Positions 6,924 through 11,555 of a stretch of DNA of 11,555 nt are shown piece by piece. The stretch's first letter is position 1. The number at the start of each line of letters is the position of its first letter. The notes below the pieces were generated by a model. That model was given only the letters and a program-made list of their open reading frames with translations. It was not told the origin of the DNA and did not search any database. Origin of the DNA: Geminicoccaceae bacterium (GTDB lineage: Bacteria > Pseudomonadota > Alphaproteobacteria > Geminicoccales > Geminicoccaceae). Location of the stretch: the NCBI GenBank assembly GCA_020446285.1, contig JAGREZ010000036.1, positions 1 to 11,555 on the forward strand, written 5' to 3'. The translations under genes were made by a program, and so were the position numbers.

Positions 6924-8606
6924 TTGAATCTGAACAAAGGTACAGATGACGGCGCGCGCTGGACCCTGCGCGTCGTGGACGAGAGGAAGGGGCTGGTCGC
7001 CGACGGGCAGAGGATCGTCGCGGCGCTGGTGCTCGTCATCCTTCTTCTTCTTCTCTCGGACATGGGTTCCGACTGGTTTCGCTGGCTCGCACGCCTTGGT
7101 GCGGCCGTGGTGGCGATGTTCGCCGCCCTGGTCCTTCTTCTGGCGCGTCGCCCGCATGGAGGGCATGCCGGACCGGACAGGCGGCTGCCGGCGAAGGCGA
7201 GAAGAAGTGCCGTTCCGTCGGTGGTCCTGCCGCGTTCGGCCCGGCACGGTGATTTCCGTTTTTCCGGTAGCGATGAACTGACCGGCCTGCCGGCGGTGAA
7301 CAGCCTTGCGCCGGCAATGGACACCATCCGTCGCCAGATGGACGGTATCGACGGCAAGATCGCTCTCCTTGCATTCGATGTGGATGGCCTGACCGACATC
7401 AACGGAAGCCACGGTTTCCAGGCCGGGGACGAATTGCTGCGCATGGTCGGCGAGCGCCTCGCCGGTCTCGATCCGGCCATCGTCGTGCGCGTCTCCGGCG
7501 ACCGTTTCGTCATGCTGGTGGGGCATCTGGCTTCGGCCTGCGAGGCGGACCTCCGTGCTGCGAGCGCGCTCGAACGTGTCGGCCGGCCGGCTGAAATCGA
7601 CCGCGAGGCGAACGTGACGATCAAGCCGTCACTCAGTGTCGGCATGGCTCTCTGGCCCGATCATGGCGCGAGCCTCGACGATCTCATGCGCCGCGCCGAG
7701 ATGGCGATGAACGATGCCAAGCAGCGCGGCGGCGGCAAGGTGCGCCAGTTCAGCGACAGCATGATCCGCAGCCTGCGCAACCGCAGCGAGATGGAACGCG
7801 ACCTCGAGCGGGCCATTGCCGAACGCCAGCTCTACCTGCATTTCCAGGCCCAGGTGGATCTCGCATCCGGGCGGGTGAGCGGGTTCGAGGCGCTGATGCG
7901 CTGGCGCCATCCCGAGCGCGGCAACGTGCCGCCGGCGCAGTTCATTCCGATCGCCGAGAGTTCAGGCCTCATTCGCCCCATCGGCGCCTGGCTGATCGAC
8001 GAGGCCTGTCACTATTGCAGCCTCTGGCGCCAGTTCGGCGTCGATCTCACGATGGCCATCAACATTTCGGCGGCCCAGTTCCGCCAGCCCGACCTGCCCG
8101 AGATCATCGCATCGAGCCTGCGCAATCATGGCGTGACCGCGGGATCGCTGGAGCTCGAACTGACCGAGAGCCTGTTCGTCGATCCCACCGAGATCATGAT
8201 GCGGCGCAATATCGAGCAGCTCGCCGGCCGCGGGCTCGGGCTCGCCATCGACGATTTCGGCACGGGCTATTCCTCGCTCGCCTATCTCAAACGTCTTCCG
8301 TTCGGCAAGATCAAGATCGACAAGTCGTTCGTGAGCGGAATCGGTGTCGAGGCATTCGACGAGGCCATCGTCAGGGCCATTGTCGGCCTTGGCGGGACGT
8401 TCGGCCGGACCGTCCTCGCCGAGGGCGTGGAAACCGAGGAACAGCGGGCCTTCCTCGTGGCGGCGGGATGCCGGCAGGCGCAGGGATATCTCTTCTCCAA
8501 GCCCTTGCCCTTCCGTCAGGCGCTGCGTCTCGTCGACCGCACCGCGCGCGTACCGCAGATCCGCATAGCCCGCGATGATCTTCGGATCCAGCCGAGCCTT
8601 GGCTGA
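6924..8606 (+). CDS. Membrane-anchored GGDEF-EAL protein, predicted cyclic-di-GMP phosphodiesterase with a degenerate cyclase domain
   Basis: Predicted to hydrolyse cyclic di-GMP at the inner membrane. Numbered from a TTG at 6924 (560 residues), two adjacent hydrophobic segments lie at about 31-45 and 56-74. A GGDEF-like domain spans about 113-278 and an EAL domain about 289-539. The cyclase signature reads SGDRF (191-195): the essential glutamate is replaced by arginine, and no RxxD inhibitory site precedes it, so synthesis is unlikely. The EAL domain keeps every key residue I could check: FEALMRWRHP (E322), the Asn of NISAAQF (380), ELTES (E415), DDFGTGYSSL (D443, D444), the KIDKSFV Lys (467), EGVET (E501) and the Gln of QGYLF (520). 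The frame has no ATG before the membrane segment. TTG 6924 has GAGG 9 bases upstream; TTG 6900 and GTG 6975 are alternatives. The degenerate domain may sense GTP, as in Caulobacter CC3396. Confidence 0.92.
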   Translation: MNLNKGTDDGARWTLRVVDERKGLVADGQRIVAALVLVILLLLLSDMGSDWFRWLARLGAAVVAMFAALVLLLARRPHGGHAGPDRRLPAKARRSAVPSVVLPRSARHGDFRFSGSDELTGLPAVNSLAPAMDTIRRQMDGIDGKIALLAFDVDGLTDINGSHGFQAGDELLRMVGERLAGLDPAIVVRVSGDRFVMLVGHLASACEADLRAASALERVGRPAEIDREANVTIKPSLSVGMALWPDHGASLDDLMRRAEMAMNDAKQRGGGKVRQFSDSMIRSLRNRSEMERDLERAIAERQLYLHFQAQVDLASGRVSGFEALMRWRHPERGNVPPAQFIPIAESSGLIRPIGAWLIDEACHYCSLWRQFGVDLTMAINISAAQFRQPDLPEIIASSLRNHGVTAGSLELELTESLFVDPTEIMMRRNIEQLAGRGLGLAIDDFGTGYSSLAYLKRLPFGKIKIDKSFVSGIGVEAFDEAIVRAIVGLGGTFGRTVLAEGVETEEQRAFLVAAGCRQAQGYLFSKPLPFRQALRLVDRTARVPQIRIARDDLRIQPSLG

Positions 8607-8694
8607 TCGACCAGCGATCCGGACAGCGGCAATCGGCATTCCGTCAACACGCTGTTAACCTCGGGGGTGTAGGCTCGCCGTATACAGCATGGCT

Positions 8695-8811
8695 CTGGTG
8701 CTCAGGCGCATTCACTTCGTTCATACAGCCGGGCACCAGCTCCTTGTTTTTGCATCAAGTTTTCCAGACAGGTCAGTATGATCTGTCTGGATCGATGCAC
8801 TGGCGACCATT
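8695..8811 (+). repeat. Composite palindromic intergenic element, copy 3 (hairpins A and B)
   Basis: Hairpin A pairs CTGGTGCTC (8695-8703) with GGGCACCAG (8731-8739), including one wobble. Hairpin B has outer arms TGCATC (8751-8756) and GATGCA (8794-8799), and inner arms CCAGACAGGTC (8764-8774) and GATCTGTCTGG (8780-8790) with one wobble and loop AGTAT. It has the same orientation as copy 1 and is 6 bases shorter, the difference being the CACTTC duplication in copy 1. It lies between the GGDEF-EAL stop and the pseudo-receiver gene, ending 29 bases before the latter's ATG, so it would be in the 5' leader or promoter. Confidence 0.85.
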
Positions 8812-8840
8812 GCAGAGATCCGACGGGAGAGGGCAGGAAC

Positions 8841-9635
8841 ATGGCATTCGACTATGCGGCGCATGATGCCCAGATGGCTGCCGAAATCCGGCAGGAAGTG
8901 ATCGATGCCTGTCATGCCTTCGAGCTCTCGGTCGCCACCATGCGAAGTGGCGAGGACGTCACGGGTGAACTCGAGGTCACGAGGCGCCAGGCCAACAATC
9001 TCCGTCTTCTCTGCACCGGCATGGAAGACCGGCTGCTCGACCTCACCGTGCAGCGCTTCGCCAACTATCTCCTGCTGCTCGCCGGGCCGATCGATCTGCA
9101 ACTCGACGATCTGGCGATCTTCATCGACATGATGCGCGGGCTCGCCAGCGGCGAGGTCGAGGCTGCGGCGGACGAGGCGGAATTCGTGCGTTCGCTTCCC
9201 GTCCTGCGGCCGGCCGATCTCGAGGATGTCGCCCATCTCGAACTCGAGGTCCTGCTGGTCGATCCGCGCAAGACCAGCGCCCGCTTCGTCGCCCGCGAAC
9301 TGCAGAACTGCGGTTTTCGCATCAGCATCGCCAGCCGTTCCTACGAGGCGCTCGAAATGGCTGCGCGCACGCGTCCCGATCTCGTGATCACCACCGCCGT
9401 GCTCGACGAGATCGACGGCGTCGAGCTGTGCTGCATGTTCAAGGCGGCGAGCATCACCCGTGACATCCCGCTTGCCCTGCTCACCAGCTTCGCGGCCGAC
9501 GATGACCGGCTCAGGGCCCTGCCCGAAGGCGTCGCCTTTCTCGCCCGCGGGGAAGCGTTCTCCGAAAATCTCGGCGATCTCCTCCAGACCCTGCAGGAAT
9601 CCGCGAGGGGTGGCACGCAGCCTGTTCTCGCCTGA
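8841..9635 (+). CDS. Pseudo-receiver (response-regulator-like) protein without a phospho-acceptor aspartate
   Basis: This 264-residue soluble protein has an N-terminal helical half (about 1-130) that I do not recognise, with no membrane segment or known output domain. The C-terminal part (about 135-250) has a receiver-like fold. It begins LEVLLVDPRKTSARFVAREL, where D141 stands for the usual acidic pair. It continues RPDLVITTAVLDEIDGVELC and LALLTSFAADDD, with the conserved Thr at 215. The residue aligned with the phospho-acceptor Asp is Thr185, and the usual Lys before Pro-Phe is Arg236. Normal phosphorelay is therefore unlikely. The ATG at 8841 follows GGGAGAGGGCAGGAAC, a good ribosome-binding region; an upstream in-frame ATG at 8778 lies inside the palindromic repeat and is rejected. 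It follows the GGDEF-EAL gene in the same direction, suggesting a shared pathway. The receiver homology is read by eye and is moderately sure. Confidence 0.8.
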   Translation: MAFDYAAHDAQMAAEIRQEVIDACHAFELSVATMRSGEDVTGELEVTRRQANNLRLLCTGMEDRLLDLTVQRFANYLLLLAGPIDLQLDDLAIFIDMMRGLASGEVEAAADEAEFVRSLPVLRPADLEDVAHLELEVLLVDPRKTSARFVARELQNCGFRISIASRSYEALEMAARTRPDLVITTAVLDEIDGVELCCMFKAASITRDIPLALLTSFAADDDRLRALPEGVAFLARGEAFSENLGDLLQTLQESARGGTQPVLA

Positions 9636-9649
9636 TCGAGCGGGGCCCG

Positions 9650-9687
9650 CATCCCTGCGAAGACGCCCCCGGAAGAGCGCAGGGGTG
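9650..9687 (+). terminator. Possible hairpin terminator after the pseudo-receiver gene
   Basis: CATCCCTGCG (9650-9659) pairs with CGCAGGGGTG (9678-9687) over 10 positions with one wobble, around an 18-base loop. It starts 15 bases after the stop codon. There is no T-run after the stem, so it may be a stability hairpin or a weak terminator rather than an efficient intrinsic one. Confidence 0.35.
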
Positions 9688-9739
9688 GACGGCCACCCGC
9701 CGAAGCGCCAATATCCGCTTCGATCAGCGGGAGGGGATC

Positions 9740-10675
9740 ATGGCCCGGTCGACAACCAAGACAATCATCACCTGCGCCGTCACAGGCTCCATTCACACGC
9801 CGAGCATGTCGCCGCATCTTCCGGCAACCGCCGACGAGATCGCCGAGGCGGCCATCGGTGCTGCCGAAGCCGGTGCCGCGATCATCCACCTGCACGCGCG
9901 CGAGGACGCCGACGGCCGCCCCGTGCAGACACCGGAAGCCTTCATGCGCTTCCTGCCCCGGATCAAGCAGCAGTCGAACTGCGTGGTCAACATCACGACG
10001 GGCGGTGCTCCGACCATGACCGTGGAGGAACGCGTCTCGCCAGCGGCCGCCCTTCGTCCGGAAGTCGCCTCGCTCAACATGGGTTCGATGAATTTCGGCC
10101 TCTACCCCATGCTCGACCGTTTCGAGAATCTCCGCCATGAATGGGAACGCGAACATCTCGCAGGCAGCCGCGACCGCGTATTCAGGAACACCTTCGGCGA
10201 CATCGAATACATACTGCGCACCTGCGCCGGCAACGGCACCCGCTTCGAGTTCGAGTGCTACGATATCGGCCACCTCTACAATCTCGCCCATTTCCTCGAT
10301 CGCAGGCTGGTCGAACCGCCACTCTTCGTTCAGTCCGTGTTCGGCATTCTCGGTGGTATCGGCGGACACCCCGAGGATATCATGCACATGCGGCGTACCG
10401 CCGACCGCCTGTTCGGCAGCGACTATCGCTGGTCGGTCCTCGGCGCCGGACGCAACCAGATGCGGATTGCCGCCCACGCCGCGTCCATGGGCGGCAATGT
10501 CCGTGTTGGTCTCGAGGACAGCCTCTGGCTCGGCCCCGGAAAACTCGCCGAGAGCAACGCCCTCCAGGTCCGCCGGGTCCGCCAGATCATCGAGGGCCTC
10601 GGCCTCGAGATCGCCACACCCGACGAAGCCCGCGAGATCCTCGAACTCAAGGGCGGAGACGATGTCGGGTTCTGA
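9740..10675 (+). CDS. BKACE-family (DUF849) zinc-dependent beta-keto acid cleavage enzyme
   Basis: Members condense a beta-keto acid with acetyl-CoA and split it to acetoacetate and a new CoA ester; Kce, the lysine-fermentation 3-keto-5-aminohexanoate cleavage enzyme, is the prototype. This cytoplasmic protein has 311 residues, somewhat longer than Kce at about 276. Visible family marks are AVTGSIHT near residue 13, AGAAIIHLHAR with the zinc-ligand pair H50 and H52, NITTGGAPTMT (84-94), EVASLNMGSMNFG (108-120), GILGGIGG (202-209), VLGAGRNQ, and VGLEDSLW with the probable third ligand E259. The Glu that in Kce contacts the substrate amino group (in TGAET) appears to be replaced by Ile in TGSIH. 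The substrate is therefore probably not a 3-keto-5-amino acid. The ATG at 9740 follows GGGAGGGG. The gene looks monocistronic, with no pathway partner in view. Confidence 0.9.
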   Translation: MARSTTKTIITCAVTGSIHTPSMSPHLPATADEIAEAAIGAAEAGAAIIHLHAREDADGRPVQTPEAFMRFLPRIKQQSNCVVNITTGGAPTMTVEERVSPAAALRPEVASLNMGSMNFGLYPMLDRFENLRHEWEREHLAGSRDRVFRNTFGDIEYILRTCAGNGTRFEFECYDIGHLYNLAHFLDRRLVEPPLFVQSVFGILGGIGGHPEDIMHMRRTADRLFGSDYRWSVLGAGRNQMRIAAHAASMGGNVRVGLEDSLWLGPGKLAESNALQVRRVRQIIEGLGLEIATPDEAREILELKGGDDVGF

Positions 10676-10693
10676 AAAACCCGGCAAAGCCGG
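10676..10693 (-). terminator. Small intrinsic-type terminator, minus-strand polarity
   Basis: CCGGC (10681-10685) and GCCGG (10689-10693) enclose a 3-base loop. Read on the minus strand the stem is followed by G and then a run of five T, the layout of a short intrinsic terminator. It begins right after the stop of the BKACE gene. It would stop transcription coming leftward from the remnant region and may also form at the 3' end of the BKACE mRNA. The stem is only 5 bp, so strength is doubtful. Confidence 0.4.
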
Positions 10694-10796
10694 ATGGCAA
10701 GGCAAGTCTGAAGACAGGCGCCTGTGACCGTTCATCGGCCCACGCGCCCGGCACGGACCGACCTGCTATCCGAATGGAGATGACCTCGATCGACCG

Positions 10797-11124
10797 CGAC
10801 TTGCCCTCGAACAGCCGAATGAGCGTCCTGCCCTCGGCAAAGGTGATCGATCCGCGCGGGTCGGCACCCTTGGGGGTGCCCTTGCCCTGTTGATATGACC
10901 GCCCGCCTTTGTCATTATCGCTTGAGCGTCGTGCCGGTAAGGTCACTCCGGCAGCCCCAAAAAGGTCTCGCAAGGTGCCGGATGTCGCTTGTGGGCGGCG
11001 CGCCTTGTCTTCCTCTCTTGCCGCGCTCGGGCTTTGTCACACGGTCTTCGGTATCATTGCAGCTTTCGACCACGCCGTCAGGCCCGATGATCGGTGCGCC
11101 GTCGCTGACTGCGGAGAGCTGTTG
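10797..11124 (-). pseudogene. Decayed fragments of a phage/ICE-type large polyvalent protein
   Basis: Two minus-strand segments look like protein remnants. At 11124-11062 the translation gives QQLSAVSDGAPIIGPDGVVE. This resembles the start of the DdrB-like ParB-superfamily domain of large polyvalent proteins, which normally continues as VESGNGR; here the Gly-Asn-Gly reads CND and the similarity stops. At 10865-10797, in another frame, the translation gives DPRGSITFAEGRTLIRLFEG, like the stretch before the zincin-like HExxH region of the same protein class. The HExxH itself is absent. Both lie on the same strand and in the order expected for one long protein. About 200 bases of unrecognisable sequence separate them, so this is a heavily deleted pseudogene at best. 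The identification rests on remembered motif resemblance and needs a profile search. The right flank abuts the yefM promoter. Confidence 0.45.
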
Positions 11125-11131
11125 AAAGCAC

Positions 11132-11160
11132 TTGAAGAAATGTACGCGATGACGTACGCT
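11132..11160 (+). promoter_or_regulatory. Putative yefM promoter with overlapping antitoxin operator
   Basis: TTGAAG (11132-11137) and TACGCT (11155-11160) are separated by 17 bases, an acceptable sigma-70-like pair. Within the spacer, GTACG (11142-11146) and CGTAC (11153-11157) form an inverted repeat. The E. coli YefM operator is built on palindromes with a TGTACA core, and TGTACG here is one base off. An operator overlapping the promoter fits the usual autorepression by antitoxin and toxin-antitoxin complex. Assignment is inferred from motif and position. Confidence 0.45.
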
Positions 11161-11188
11161 GCGACTTTCATAAAAAATCAGGCTCGCC

Positions 11189-11458
11189 ATGCGCACCATC
11201 TCCGCGACCGACTTTCGCAAGAACATGTCCGCCGAAGCCGACCGGCTTGTCGACGACGCCGACGTGACGCTTGTCACCCGCACGGGTGCGTCGAATTTCG
11301 TCGTCATGTCCGAGGCGGATTTCAATTCCTGGCGCGAAACCCTCTATCTGCTCGGTTCGCCGAAGAACGCCGCGCATCTTCTGGATTCCCTGCGGGAGCT
11401 GGATGCGGGGAGGGGCGAAGCGCGTGAGCTGACCCAGCCGGCTGACATGGATGCATGA
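11189..11458 (+). CDS. yefM: YefM-family antitoxin (Phd/YefM)
   Basis: This is the labile antitoxin that binds and neutralises the adjacent YoeB/Txe-type endoribonuclease and represses its own operon. At 89 residues it has the usual family length. The N-terminal DNA-binding Phd/YefM fold is clear: MRTISATDFRKNM, then DDADVTLVTRTGASNFVVMS, then the SEADFNSWRETLYLL segment. A helical toxin-binding C-terminus with SPKNAAHLLDSLREL follows, very like E. coli YefM. The start ATG at 11189 has only a weak AGG (11180-11182) upstream. The stop overlaps the next gene's ATG in an ATGA, the classic coupling of this module. It sits beside apparent phage/ICE debris, consistent with a module acquired by transfer. 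Confidence 0.95.
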   Translation: MRTISATDFRKNMSAEADRLVDDADVTLVTRTGASNFVVMSEADFNSWRETLYLLGSPKNAAHLLDSLRELDAGRGEARELTQPADMDA

Positions 11459-11555
11459 CACTCACCTTTTCCTCGCGGGCATGGTCCGACTATCTCGAAT
11501 GGGCGAATGAGGCCGGCACCCGTCAGGGGACGAAGATGCTCGCCCGTGTCAACCG
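11455..11555 (+). CDS. yoeB: YoeB/Txe-family toxin, RelE-like endoribonuclease (partial, cut by window end)
   Basis: Toxins of this family cleave mRNA at the ribosomal A site when freed from YefM. Only the first 33 residues are in the window, beginning MTLTFSSRAWSDYLEWANEA. The W-xx-YL-xW pattern matches the YoeB/Txe N-terminus, where E. coli YoeB has WDDYLYW. The ATG at 11455 overlaps the antitoxin stop by four bases, so the two are translationally coupled. The catalytic residues (Glu46, Arg65 and His83 in E. coli numbering) lie beyond the right edge, so activity cannot be judged. The call depends on the strongly recognised antitoxin next door as well as on this short N-terminus. Confidence 0.88.
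   Translation, partial: MTLTFSSRAWSDYLEWANEAGTRQGTKMLARVN

Larger units (their letters stand above)
10676..11188. other. 513-base stretch without an intact gene, upstream of the toxin-antitoxin pair
   Basis: No intact gene is supported in this stretch. It contains the small minus-strand terminator (10676-10693), the probable phage/ICE protein remnants (10797-11124) and the putative promoter and operator of the antitoxin gene (11132-11160), each entered separately. A 7-bp hairpin, GGCACCC (10863-10869) and GGGTGCC (10874-10880) with a 4-base loop, lies inside the remnant. It has no clear T-run and is not given a function. Confidence 0.5.

Noticed and set aside
6635..7645. A 336-residue open frame on the minus strand
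   Set aside because: It is antisense to the GGDEF domain and is rich in Arg and Ser, typical of a shadow frame.
5067..8811. The three palindromic repeats as a CRISPR array
   Set aside because: Copies are over 1 kb apart with genes between, occur in both orientations and have no regular spacers.
8778..8840. N-terminal extension of the pseudo-receiver protein to an ATG at 8778
   Set aside because: The extension reads through hairpin B of the palindromic repeat and lacks a ribosome-binding site, whereas the ATG at 8841 has a good one.
9341..10735. A 464-residue open frame on the minus strand
   Set aside because: It is antisense to the BKACE enzyme and the end of the pseudo-receiver gene, both of which have recognisable motifs; the translation shows no family features.
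10909..11427. A 172-residue open frame on the plus strand across the toxin-antitoxin start
   Set aside because: It overlaps yefM in another frame; yefM is unmistakable, and the upstream part coincides with the minus-strand remnants.

Overview
The window looks like chromosomal DNA from a high-GC alphaproteobacterium, probably of the Hyphomicrobiales (rhizobial) group. This is inferred from overall base composition, the style of the genes (an oligopeptide ABC operon with a fused double ATPase, a BKACE-family enzyme, a GGDEF-EAL protein) and the dispersed palindromic intergenic elements. No rRNA or tRNA gene or CRISPR array was seen, and no species can be named from the sequence alone.

Layout. 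Positions 1-4996 (minus strand) hold an oligopeptide/dipeptide ABC importer operon in the order binding protein (oppA-like), permease (oppB-like), permease (oppC-like, with an unusual insertion), and a tandem double-ATPase protein cut off by the left window edge. A perfect 11-bp hairpin lies between oppA and oppB. Divergently, 5356-6405 (plus) encodes a Gfo/Idh/MocA-type NAD(P)-dependent oxidoreductase. After 494 bases without a recognisable gene comes a membrane-anchored GGDEF-EAL protein (6924-8606). Its cyclase motif is broken and its phosphodiesterase site is intact. It is followed by a small protein with a pseudo-receiver domain lacking the phospho-acceptor aspartate (8841-9635). A BKACE-family (DUF849) beta-keto-acid cleavage enzyme follows at 9740-10675. 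The right end (10676-11188) carries what look like decayed minus-strand fragments of a phage/ICE-type large polyvalent protein. They abut a YefM-YoeB type toxin-antitoxin pair (11189 to the right edge), whose toxin is cut by the window.

The most notable non-coding signal is a dispersed composite palindromic repeat. It consists of two adjacent hairpins, A and B. There is a full copy at 5067-5189, a full copy at 8695-8811 and a B-only, inverted copy at 6407-6466 that begins two bases after a stop codon. The two full copies have the same internal spacing except for one 6-base tandem duplication in the loop of hairpin A.

How the genes may work together: the opp operon plus the divergent oxidoreductase form a plausible uptake-and-catabolism locus. 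The GGDEF-EAL protein and pseudo-receiver protein form a plausible cyclic-di-GMP signalling pair. The right end is an accessory scar with a stabilising toxin-antitoxin module. The links between these blocks are inferences from position only.
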